Source: Bemisia tabaci (taxonomy: Eukaryota; Arthropoda; Insecta; Hemiptera; Aleyrodidae). Taken from it: a DNA stretch of 64,000 bases. Shown here one piece after another: positions 1 to 10,359 of this stretch (the first letter of the stretch is position 1; the number at the start of each line of letters is the position of its first letter). The notes beneath the pieces are model-generated. The model searched no databases, had not been told where the DNA came from, and saw nothing but the letters and a program-made list of their open reading frames with translations. Position numbers and translations under genes: made by a program. Location of the stretch: NCBI RefSeq assembly GCF_918797505.1, contig NC_092796.1:57008851-57072850 (forward strand). Direction: 5' to 3'.

Positions 1-1121
1 CGATGCGCACATTAAAAACGCGAGGAAGTGACTCAGACATCGTGAAATGCGCATTTCAATAGTTGCAACTTTTTTGCAAAATTAAAACGCTTCAGTTTTG
101 CGCCAAACCGAATAATGTCATTCGGCTCCAATCAGAAGTGAGCACAAGTTTCTGCAACTTCCGTTAAATATCTCTCTACTCCTCGTACATGAAAATAATG
201 GGAATGTTAAAACTATGTCTTCACAATCAAAGAATCGAATATCATTCATGTTTTCTGTAGGAGACATTTTAAGATAATTTTAGGCGCATTCCGAATATAT
301 AAAATTTCGTTCACAGTCCAACGAATGCTGATTTGTGGTGATTCTGCAGTTTTTGTTCAGGAAAAAGCGTCATCTTCAATTGAGAATAAATTCTGGTAAA
401 TATCAAACTCAACTTGGTGAACAAGACCCCTCGGAAAAAATTGGAAGTGCTATTCATATTTGCCTATGGGTAGACCGATGTGCATGGGAATGGTCTGAGA
501 GAGGGTTCAATTGTGTGATGATGGAGAAATATTTGAGGTCTCGAAATAGGAAGCTAGGAAGCAGCGAATATTGACTTTCAAATGCCAGTTGCCATATCTC
601 TCCATCGGCTTGACTTTAATTGACGATGCATCCTACTACTAAGTGTCTGCATGCGGCTTTGGCTACCCGATCAAATGCGAGCAAACCGAAGGGCCATTGA
701 TGACTCGAAATTGCTCCACCGAACGATCAAAGGACTGACAGTATCATCGATGATCTTGAAGCATGTTCTGAAAGCGTATCAGGTTCGGCAAAAGTTATTC
801 TCGTGAGTTCAACTCTCCTTTTTAGTCTTGAACAATTTCCGGTGCAGGAATAGTTGTTCTTTTAGAAAAGTTGACATTTACAGAAAAAATCCATGACGAC
901 AAATCTCACGTTCTAGCTATGGGAAAGTTTGTTGTCTTGTCCTTTTTCTTAAATTTCTTTTTTTCATAAATTTAAAAAGAGCGCATAATTCTTTGACAAC
1001 AGTAGATGGGCGTCCGTTAGCCTTCAAGAGCATTCGCGAATGGCAGGTGCAGCCAGAGCAACTATACGTGCTTGCTGGTAGCCCAAATTGCATATCTGTC
1101 CAATTTGAAGGCGTTTTTCCT

Positions 1122-1660
1122 GAGCGCAATGGACCGGTAGACCAGGTGTGAATTTAAGCATTCTGAAACATGTTTCTTAACTAAAGTTTCGCGTAAAATT
1201 CAATTCACACAACGAAATTTACTGGAAGTAACCCTTAACAAAGATATTATAACGATTAAAGTTTACGTTGGTCACGAGACATTTGAAATCCCTACTCAGA
1301 AGAAAGACGATTGTCCTCTTGAATCAAATTCCGCACTGCGACAGTTTTGGCAGGCTTCTTAATCATACAATGTTCCCTCCACACCTGGTGTTGTTAAAAT
1401 GTTAACAACGTGCAACACCAAAGCCGAAGCACCAATATCGAGGCTACCATCTTTTCATACCGCAGAGACTCTTAGAGTAACGTTTAGTGCGTGATTTGTC
1501 TCAGGTAGACTTTTGTTTTTCCATGAACAGAGAGTTTGAATTTACGCACCAAAATACGTTTAAAAGCTTAGTTGAAAGTTGGTTTTAGTAATTTTCGACG
1601 CACGAATTGTATCCAGCGTCAAATTTTAGCTAATAAAATTAATTAAAAACCTTAAATTCG
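1122..1660 (+). mobile_element. Family G element
   Basis: Begins AATGGACCGGTAGACCAGG and ends near TTAAATTCGTACCG. The segment 1440-1640 resembles 43570-43770. The open frame crossing its left end is not a recognised exon. Confidence 0.55.
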
Positions 1661-1873
1661 TACCGTAAAAAAAGATGAGCCCAATGTGGGAGATACCACG
1701 GTATGGACCATCATAAGAGATGACATCATACACCGTATTTTTTTATAAGCAATATTTCTTCGTTAGTTTGCTCTTCGATCATTGAAGTTTGAACAGATCT
1801 TCTTCAATAATGCTATAGTATATAACCTTATACTGGAAAAACACGATTCTGCGACTAGCGCAACTGACCTATT

Positions 1874-2124
1874 CTGCCGTGCTAAGGAAAAACGGAGTAA
1901 CAGTATTCGAGAGTTGCCGAATTTCTCCAAATAAAAAATGCATGCTTGAGGAAAGTTATGCATATTTTTTCGTGAAACTTTCAGATATGTTGGATCAAAT
2001 TGCGAACAACATTATCTGAAAAATTTGGAGAAAAACATTCAAAAATTTTCCAGTAAATTCAGACTTTAATGAAGGAAATTTGGCACCGTTTAAAAGCTAA
2101 TACGGCGTTTTTCCTTAGCCCGGG
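1874..2124 (+). mobile_element. Family B foldback element, copy 1 of a duplicated pair
   Basis: Begins CTGCCGTGCTAAGGAA and ends with the complement TTCCTTAGCCCGGG. About 250 bp, body AT-rich. No transposase. Confidence 0.85.
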
Positions 2125-2159
2125 AGCGTTGCGATCCTCGTTAGATTTAACTGGCTACG

Positions 2160-2411
2160 CTGCCGTGCTAAGGAAGAACGCCGTATGAACATTCGAGAGT
2201 TGCCAAATTTCCTTCGATAAAATGTTTATTTTCGAGGGAAAGTTACGCATATTTTTCCGCGAAACTTTCAGATGTGTTAGATCAAATTGCGAACAAAATT
2301 ATCTGAAAAAGTTGAAGAAAAATATTCAAAATTTTTCCAGTAAATTCGAGTCTCAATGAAGGAAATCTGGCACAGTTTAAAAGCTAATACGGGGTTTTTC
2401 CTCAGCACGGG
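2160..2411 (+). mobile_element. Family B foldback element, copy 2 of a duplicated pair
   Basis: Same ends as the copy 286 bp upstream. Each copy is followed by the same ~36-bp flank (TCCTCGTTAGATTT near its middle), so the pair arose by segmental duplication, not by two insertions. Confidence 0.85.
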
Positions 2412-2827
2412 AGCATTGCTATCCTCGTTAGATTTGACTGGCTACGCGGAGGAATTCGCGAAGTCGCAACGGATGGAATTCGCGTATGTGTTGGGTTTGC
2501 CGGCGGCGGCGTTTATCCGTTATCGGGGCGCGTAGCGTGTGATTATATTCGAGCGGGCGCTTGATTTGTTGTGCCCGACCGGTCGTTTGCGTATCGCCGA
2601 TCCGCGCCGCTCCATAAATCCACCGCCCTCGCCCTCTGTCACAGAGCTACCCGGATGAACTTCCTACCGCTCCTGCAAAACAGGCATCCCGCAACGCAGC
2701 CCTTTAATTTATTTCCATCGTCCACGCAGAGCTTACACAAATCAGCCAAAATTGACCTCTTCACTGGTCAGACAGCCAGACTTGGGCGTTCAATATTCTC
2801 AGTCACTCTCAAGTCTCATCTGTAATT

Positions 2828-2964
2828 GGACTACATTTCGCAATTAGGAAGCACGATCTCTGGCTCATCCGAAAAAACAATTATGTGTATAGGGAGGCTA
2901 ATGGTACATACGCTGTTTCTGAACCGAGCCCGAAATTGTACTTCCTAATTGCAAAATGAAGCCC
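2828..2964 (+). mobile_element. Family E foldback element
   Basis: Arms GGACTACATTTCGCAATTAG and CCTAATTGCAAAATGAAGCC, ~137 bp; the loop contains TAATGGTACATACGCTGTTT. Confidence 0.75.
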
Positions 2965-3451
2965 ATGTTGAACGGCGTCATAGGAATACGGTCTTAATCT
3001 AGAGCCTCTTATTGTTAGAAAATGATGCACTTTTAAAACTGGATTTCCCTCGGTATTTGAGATATTTTTATTGCGTAGGAATAATCCTTTTTTCAAGGCA
3101 GTTTAACGATGCCAAAATTTGTTTAAAAATACATATTTCTTGCGTAAAATATATGAAAATACACAATAATAGTTCGCATACTTTATTTAAAACAAATCTA
3201 GTACGTGCAAAATGTGAAACCAAGGCTAGAAAATAAACAAAATGCCTGGGACGTTTCAGGGTGGTTACGACCCCTTTTTTGATCAATAGACAAAAATACG
3301 GTAAAATTAATATGTATAAATATAAATCCCTAAAACCCCTACTTGTGACAACAAAAACAAAACAAAAGTCATCAATGATATGGATATCGTAAGTATAATC
3401 ATCGTGAAATACATTTATAGTTGGGCTGACTATGATTAAATCCACTAAAAT

Positions 3452-3572
3452 TGTCACTCTTCTGACGTAAGGCCGTTTATCGATTCCTACGTGAGCCCCA
3501 GAAAGCATGAATTTAGATTTAAAACAGAACTCAATTGGAAACTGAGATACACCCTTACGTCAGAAGGACGAA
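3452..3572 (+). mobile_element. Family C ~120-bp foldback
   Basis: Complementary arms ACTCTTCTGACGTAAGG and CCCTTACGTCAGAAGGACG with a central GAGCCCCAGAAAGCATGAA. Confidence 0.7.
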
Positions 3573-4049
3573 TATACAATGAGAAACGTTTACCAATAAA
3601 TTTACCCTCCAGAATTCGTGAAACGACTACCCCCTCCCATCCATGGAAAAACGACATTCATGGCTTGACGCAGCGAATCCTTACAACCAGAGTGCGCTGC
3701 GGTCCGCTTTTGAAATATCTCTCGGTATGTAAATAATTCAATAATAATGCAGCTCTATTTAACTATCGTGCAGGCGTCCCGGGACAGTTGATGGTTCATC
3801 TTTGTTATTTGTTCGTCCTCCCAATCGATGACAAACCGGGGTGCTCTCCGCAGATTCAACAACCGCCGTCAAAGCGCAGGAACTGTTTGTTTGATAATTC
3901 GGTCTTTCGTTGCAATTCAACCATTTCTATTTGTACTGCGTGGACCGCACCAGAGACCGGCGGGAGCTACGTTAACAAGTAAATGGTCATTTAGTTATTT
4001 AAGTCGTCGACGTGGTTTGCTCATTCGGGTGAGCCGGTGCATTCGTACC

Positions 4050-4168
4050 GTCGCTCTTTTGACGCAAGGGCCTATGGCTATTTCCAACTGAGCCCCGAAA
4101 GCTCTGAGTTATACGGAGAGCAGGGCTCAAGTGGGGATTGAAGTAAGCGTTTACGTGAGAGGAGCGAG
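4050..4168 (+). mobile_element. Family C ~120-bp foldback
   Basis: Arms GTCGCTCTTTTGACGCAAG and TTTACGTGAGAGGAGCGA, central GAGCCCCGAAAGCTCTGA. Confidence 0.65.
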
Positions 4169-4966
4169 AATACTGCAAAAGAGGGACGGAGAACCGTTTG
4201 CTCATTAATCGACCGATACGACCAGTATTATATCAACATTGGTTTCTAGTAAATATAGTTGCATTGACAGAGCTAGCATTTGAGACAAAAACAAGTTTTG
4301 AACACACTTTCTTCATCAGGGAGGTCATATCTAAGATGCTTTCTCTTAGCTTTTTCTCAGTTCGTTTTTTTATATACATAATTGAAACATTCATACTTTG
4401 AAAAGACGTAATGACGTTCACTTGTTATACGGTCGAAACTCATCCGGATACGAAGTTTTGCTTAAACGTGGATAAATATTTTTTTTTTTAGAAAAGTGTA
4501 ACCGTTATTTGAAAAGTCCCAAGTATTCCTATCTTCTTTCATGTTTATTTCCTCCTTTTCCATGACGTTTCCCTCTCTGTCAAATATTATAAATATATTT
4601 TGTTTTTCAATTTTTGGAGTTATATTGACGGCTTGGACCAAACAAAACCATTTTCAATTTCGTAATCTCCTAAGTCCCCACACAAGTCCACACACAGAAT
4701 CATATGTATTGAAAGAAAAACGATGCAGCAAAAGTTAGGATGTTATCGTAAATTGATTAAAATCGCGTTACGACATAAACAGATTTAAGAAACGAATCAT
4801 CAATTCCTATGTAAATCGAAGAAGTAAATGTAGAAAGGGCTCCTAAAAGTTTTGCTTTGCTCTGTGCTCTCATTTACTTTTATGGATAAATAGAAGTTGC
4901 AAAATCTCAACGGTATTGAACGTTATTGCTTCTTCTACTGAACTGTATCCAATTATTTAATGGATA

Positions 4967-5221
4967 TCGACGGTGAAACTACCAAACCACGTATCTCGGT
5001 TTGCGACGTCGCAGACTTCCTGTCATACTTTATTCTTTAAATGAAAAACTACTTAACGTCCAGTCTTGAAAATTTCTGTGATTTTTCCTCTTCGTGCGGA
5101 GAAAATTCTGTGAAAATTTCAAGGAATGATATTGATTTGGTCTACTTCAAAAAAATAAAATGCGAGCGTAGATTTTTAAACACCGCAAACGAGATACGTG
5201 GTTTGGTAGTTTCACCGTCGA
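4967..5221 (+). mobile_element. Family D TA-flanked MITE, full length
   Basis: ~255 bp with long, nearly perfect inverted ends, TCGACGGTGAAACTACCAAA on the left and its complement on the right. TA on both sides suggests TA-target insertion. Confidence 0.85.
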
Positions 5222-5807
5222 TATGCGAGACTCCATTGGACGTATTTATGCACGTTGCACGCGAATCGTATGCGCACAGTTCCTGTTAGCATAAATAAGT
5301 CCAATAGATAGATAGAATGACTTACGCTGTCCAAAGTGTATATAACTTACCTATAATCCTTAGAATAAAAATGATAAACAATATCGAAGACAGTATGTTC
5401 TCAGAGAGATAAGACTTAAGTCGTTCCGTCTTCGAGGACGCAAAAAACTTCACTCTCTGCTCAGTCTCAAGAGGAAAATGAAAACATTTTTGTTTAACCT
5501 AGTATTCACGGCGAGAGGGAAATAAACATCTTGTGAATACTCGCCCCTTCTTTTCTACGGTTTGTCAGGGACGGGACTTGTAATCTGCTGCATGTGATCT
5601 CTAGATGACAAATTGTTTTTACTTGTCTTCCCGATGTTCCTTGGTGGTAAAACTTGACAAATAGCGCGGTTAGCATGTTCGTTTCTATAACGTCTGATAC
5701 CAATGGTTACTTGTCCGAGATCACATAAACCCTTATGAATTCTGCTCTCATATTTCCTATGGAGAAAAATGATTGTATTTACATGGAATTCTGGGGCAAC
5801 TAGGGGA

Positions 5808-5914
5808 GTTTTCAAGAAATTACGTCGACTAGTTTTTTAAAGAAAAAATAAAGTGTGAAAGGAAGTCTGCAACGTCGCAAAAGAAGATACGCGGTTTCGC
5901 ATTTTGACCATCGA
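5808..5914 (+). mobile_element. Family D MITE, right half only
   Basis: TTTTCAAGAAATTACGTCGA through GTCTGCAACGTCGCAAAAG to GACCATCGA matches the right part of the family. Confidence 0.6.
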
Positions 5915-6310
5915 TGTATCAACCTACAGAGAATCTGCACTTTCTCAAGAATTCTGACAGCTTCGATTTTGCCGCTAAGAGGGAGGATTGCTTTTCCATT
6001 TGGCGGCAGTTGCCTCGACGGGTTAGTAACTTCCCGCAAAGTGCCGGAGCGATCCTGAGATACGGGCGAGCGGAAGAAATTAGGATTTAATACCACGGCG
6101 CGAAAACGGAAAACGGTGCTCCGATAAGGGCGACGCGCTTTTTCGCGAGGAGATAAAATAGAGTATTTTTCGCGATCTGTCGGTTCTCGACCTTTGCCGC
6201 CGGACCCGGAGATATGGAAAAATTGTTTGCCTAATGTTCCAAGCATTCAAAATGTGATCATCCGGGGATGAGCTCTTTATCAAAAATCATTTCTCTGTCC
6301 GAATCAGTGC

Positions 6311-6460
6311 CAGTGGCGTGGCGTGATTTGCAATGTATCGATCGATCCGCCGCTTAAACCTTTGGAAAAGGATCGATTATCAGGGTGTTCGCAAAGATTA
6401 GCTTAATAATCGATTCCTTACCGTAGTTTGAAATGGAGAACTATTGATAATATGATCCGA
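6311..6460 (+). mobile_element. Family A hAT-like MITE, right end lost
   Basis: Starts CAGTGGCGTGGCGTG and continues with the family body, but the right inverted end is not recognisable. No target duplication seen. Confidence 0.7.
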
Positions 6461-6809
6461 ATGAGAACCTTTCATTATAAGTCATAATGTGCTCGAGGCC
6501 GGGAGTTGGGTTCGACGCTCGAAGATATTCCTATTGAAAGCGTCTTAGTTGATGATCACTAAGCTTCCATCCCTTTATTCCCACCCCGTCCCATTAGCGT
6601 AACTGCTTCTTGACGTCCGTGCTGAGCCGTCTTAAGGTTTCATTTTTCCCCCAGAAAAGGCCGAGGGATAAAAGATGGCTTTAAAGTTAGGTTGATCGAT
6701 TATTTTTTTTACTCCTCATGACGTACGCGCATCAATATGGGTCTATTGCAAACTTTTGCCGGAGCGAAAAAGAGAGAGGCCGTTTTTGAAAAGTGGCTCG
6801 TGAAACATG

Positions 6810-7080
6810 TCGACGATGAAACTGCCAGACCATGTATCGTGTTTGCGGTGTTTAAAATCTCCGCTCTCGTTTTTTTTTTTTTTTGTTTTGTTTTTTGGAA
6901 GGAGAACGAATCAATATCATCCCTTGAAGTTTTCACAGAATTTTCTTCGCATGAAGAGGAAACATCATGGAGGTTTTCAAGAATTGACGTTGAGTAGTAT
7001 TTTCGTTTAAAAAATAAAAAGTGTCAGGAAGTCTACAACATCGCAGACTGAGATACGTGGTCTGGTAGTTTTACTGTCCA
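6810..7080 (+). mobile_element. Family D MITE
   Basis: TCGACGATGAAACTGCCAGA at left, GGTCTGGTAGTTTTACTGTC at right. Internal T run. Body is inverted relative to the 4967 copy. Confidence 0.75.
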
Positions 7081-7189
7081 TATGAAACACATCACGGAAG
7101 TCTGTAGTTCATACCTAATTTCACAATCTGCGTGAGTAACTTAAGCAGTTCTTAGCCTCCCGTCTTAAACACACTGCGGAATAACGTAC

Positions 7190-7600
7190 ACTCAAAAAAA
7201 ATTCTCGGCGTTTTTACCAAGGTCCGTTGGTACCTATACCATCTCACTTTTTTTACCAATTATTGGTAATTTTACCAAGACAGACTGGTAAGCTTACCTA
7301 AAAACCGATACTTTTACTGCTTTTTCAGGTAAAAATACCACTTTTATTGGTAATCAATTCCCGGTAACTTTGCCATTTTATCTTGGTAATTCTACCGCAG
7401 TCGATAAAAAATATTGGCGTTTTTACCAAGGTCCAGTAAAATTACCGAGAAAGTTCAATAATTTTACCGAGATTTCTCGGTAAAATTACCAATTACCAAA
7501 TGGTAATTTTGCCAAGAAAAAACTGGGATCAAATAGAACCCTGAATTCTTGGTTATTTTACCCTTCTCTTAGTAAATACACCGAGATTTCCTTTTCAGTG
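7190..7600 (+). mobile_element. MITE rich in GGTAAA/TTTACC motifs
   Basis: Inverted ends CACTCAAAAAAAATTCTCGG and CCGAGATTTCCTTTTCAGTG. The inside is packed with TTGGTA, TTTTACCAA and GGTAAAATTACC motifs in both orientations. 411 bp, no frame. Confidence 0.7.
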
Positions 7601-7602
7601 TT

Positions 7603-7865
7603 TTGAGAGTTCACACCTCGCGCCATTCCGCCTTCAATTTGCGGACTATGCAACGCGGACATCCATCAAGTACGAATAGTTGTATCTCTGCGCCGTATCC
7701 ACGCAGCTCTTTTGCCACGCTCTATTTTCACATTGTGTTGGTTCTATTTGTCAAGAAAACTTTAGTATTGAAAGTCACAATGTGGCATCAGGGCACGTAT
7801 TTTGATAAGTTGCTATTTCATTAGCTCCAATCACAAGAAGAGGATTGTATATGCAATTTGACACA
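7603..7865 (+). repeat. Copy of the 47.7-kb dispersed repeat
   Basis: Complementary to 47735-47975 over about 240 bp (shared TGTATCTCTGCGCCGTA, AACTTTAGTATTGAAAGTCA) and partly to an arm of the 38861 palindrome. Confidence 0.75.
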
Positions 7866-7919
7866 GAATGGTGAGTCACCCCAATCTTAGAACTCTACAC
7901 GAAAAATGGCATCCGTTAT

Positions 7920-8041
7920 CGTCGTTCCTCTGACGGAAGGGAATATCTCGATTTCAACGTGAGCCTTGTTTTACATACAAATCCATGCTTTATGGGGCCC
8001 ATGTAAAAATTGAGATACCTCCCTACGCCAGAGAAGCGGGC
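7920..8041 (+). mobile_element. Family C ~120-bp foldback
   Basis: Arms CGTCGTTCCTCTGACGGAAG and CCCTACGCCAGAGAAGCGGG; inner TATCTCGATTTCAACGTGAG pairs with AAAATTGAGATA. Confidence 0.7.
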
Positions 8042-8529
8042 GTTATGCGTTAAAGTTCTCCACTTCATAACAGAAGCCGTAAATTACCGATACATCTTTG
8101 AAAGTTTAGCTCTTCAAATAGGTAGGTTATTTTGATTTTTGTATTGTACGAGTATGATGAAAGTTTTAGTTAAAATGAAAAATATGTATAAAAATTGTAG
8201 CGATTGGCTGAAAGCAAGGAAGGCTCAAAAAGTTTGAATTTAAAAGAGTCAAAGCGGTGGCTGATTCCATCTAATTCCCTTTGAGCCGAGCTACATTGAG
8301 GTTAAAATACACAAGTCCTTTATTAGGGGGCGAAAGAGGAACCAAACAAACCAACAGAGGTGAAAAGTAGTGCGGGAATCGCTTAATTGCGGAAAATTCC
8401 GGCGAGTTTGCCATATGAGTAAAAGCCTCTCATAAAAGCTGCGACCAATGACTCCAGGCGAAAACTCTTGAGCCTCAGTCCCAGTAATGACATTCAAATC
8501 AAGGGCTCATGAACTTTTGGGCTATATAC

Positions 8530-8650
8530 TGTCGCTTCTGTGGCGTGAGAGCGTATCTTGACGAATTCATGAGCCCCAGAAAACATGGATTTTTATGTAA
8601 AGCAGGGCTAAGGTTGAAATCGAGATATGCCCTAACGTCAGAAGGATGGT
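8530..8650 (+). mobile_element. Family C ~120-bp foldback
   Basis: Central ATGAGCCCCAGAAAACATGG and right arm ATCGAGATATGCCCTAACGT; left arm diverged. Confidence 0.65.
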
Positions 8651-8970
8651 ATTTCTATGGACTAAAGCGCGGATTAGCGTGCGAGTTTTGGCATCTCTGG
8701 AAGTGCATCGGGATAGAGGCCGGGTTCTGATGCGCGCCGCGGCTCTCTTTTTCCTGTGGGAAGCTGGATCCAAGTTGCTTGGTTGCTCGCGATTCGTCCA
8801 GCGTGAAGACCGAGAGTTCTAACGTTGTTCCAAAATGTAATTTATTTTGATTTTCGTCGGCACCCCCAGACGTTGTGCCGAAACAGCAAACGAGCTGTGT
8901 TGTGGGTCGTGTTTCCTGGACCGGTCGACCGTGTTGCCGCGGCTTAGTTCTTTTTCCGAGCATTTTTCTA

Positions 8971-9184
8971 CAGGGTGATTCAAAAGTCCTGCACCACCCC
9001 CAATAACCCGTAGGGCTCTCGACGCTTTACAGGGTGAACCCATTAAAATTTTAGGGGTTCTAATGGTCGGTTTTTTTTACCTAGAAACGCTTACAAATGT
9101 TCAATTTTTTATCTCAATTTGTGAAAAGGTTACAGGAAAGATGCTTGGTGCCGGTGGTGCGGCGTCGCTTTTAAATCACCTTGT
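8971..9184 (+). mobile_element. Family F TA-flanked element
   Basis: CAGGGTGATTCAAAAGTCCT start, TTTTAAATCACCTTG end, TA on both sides; ~214 bp. Confidence 0.7.
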
Positions 9185-10314
9185 ACATATACTGATTCCT
9201 CATTTCGCGGACGAAAAATCGTAAGTCCGTTTCGACGTTGCTAAATTTCAAGTCGCGTATTGTATTATTCTCCAGAAAATTTTTATTGAAAATGTCGCTG
9301 ATTTATTTTCTGAGTGCACGCAAAAATTATTGAAATAAAAAGAACTCATGAAGTCAAATTTCTATAGGTAAAAAATTGAATTGGCTTAGCCAAATATGCA
9401 ACATTGAAACAAACTTACGTCCCATTTTTTATAACAATGTACTTTTTGACCAACGGATTTTTGGTCAAAAATGAATTTGACTCGACAAAAGCCAAATTTT
9501 TCAAGAATTATAGATTTGACCAAAGTGCTTTGGTCAATTTACGATTCGACCGGTTACATCGCAATTTGACTGAATTTTGGTTTCTGATTCCCGCATTTGT
9601 ACAGAACATTTCAAAGGAATATTTCAGCTCGTTTCCTTTTAAAAAAGTTCAACAGAATGGGAGATTTTTAGACGTTTCAGTGAGGATACACATTATATTT
9701 TTACTTCAGCCATTGATATAATCTATATGAGGGTCACAGGCGCATTTCAGCGTATAAACAATCAAGCTTTCATGGATTAATCTCATCAGCGTGAATTATT
9801 AACGTGTGCCCAAACAAAGCATTCGCACGCTCAAAAATGAATTAAACAAATAAATTAATATGATGAATCATCGTTTGAGACCTATAGTTACCTGGTATAG
9901 ATTTAGCCATCGAACGTTTTGTTGTGAGCGTCGCGTTTCACACAACAATTCGTCGTCTCCCGGACAAAAGAACGAAACTCCATTCCAAGGTTGCAAAGTT
10001 GACTCAAACAATTCAGTTTTTTACAAAAATGTACCTGTGCAATTTTGTTCCAAAATTGCCCGGCGGTCCTTACACGAGATCTGAAGAAAAATCAATGAAA
10101 TTCTCGACTAGAAATTCCCAAGATTACTCTTATAAAAATTAAATTTGCGAAGGGAAATTTAGCAAAATTGAAATGCAGTTACGTTCTTTCGTGAGGGGAG
10201 CGACGAATTTAAAGAAAAATTCATATAAGTTTTTACTGTATTTTTTCCAAGCTCCTCTTTCACGGAATCGTTTTGAACGTATTTTAATTTAAATTTTTTT
10301 CTTCTTTTTTTCAG

Positions 10315-10359
10315 AACCTTAAAAATCAAATTATGACAACAAATTTATGGGTAGAACAG
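10315..10359 (+). CDS. nAChRalpha1: nAChR alpha exon (loop D start), 45-bp microexon
   Basis: Fifteen codons, [15 protein letters not shown], phase 0 at both ends. The acceptor is a polypyrimidine run ending TTTTTTTCAG and the donor is GTAAGA. A 45-bp exon with this content is the usual small third coding exon of nAChR subunits. It carries the first half of binding loop D (NLWVEQ, continued by SW in the next exon). Too short to show as a long reading frame, so it was recognised by its peptide. Confidence 0.95.

Larger units (their letters stand above)
1..10314 (+). other. Upstream/intronic DNA without recognised exons
   Basis: No reading frame here resembles a known protein, and the missing nAChR exon (expected to encode an RLYDDLLSNYN-like motif) was not found. 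Contents are family G at 1122-1660, a duplicated family B pair at 1874-2447, family E at 2828-2964, family C at four places, family D at three, a family A copy at 6311, a TTTTACC-rich element at 7190-7600, a family F copy at 8971 and a TTTGACC-rich stretch at 9360-9560. Stretches 1-1120, 4200-4960, 5230-5800 and 9600-10314 hold nothing I recognise. Confidence 0.6.

Noticed and set aside
43..58. 16-bp perfect palindrome TGAAATGCGCATTTCA
   Set aside because: Isolated, short, and expected occasionally in a 64-kb AT-rich window.
955..1140. Possible exon: open frame containing DGRPLAFKSIREWQVQPEQL
   Set aside because: Reads protein-like but crosses into the left end of a family G element, has no convincing acceptor and matches no family I know.
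3068..3508. 146-codon minus-strand frame with hydrophobic runs
   Set aside because: AT-rich, runs into a family C foldback; composition is that of T-rich non-coding DNA and no motif is seen.
5812..6246. 144-codon minus-strand frame, Arg/Ser-rich
   Set aside because: Overlaps a family D remnant at one end and has no recognisable domain; an alternative frame on the other strand is equally open.
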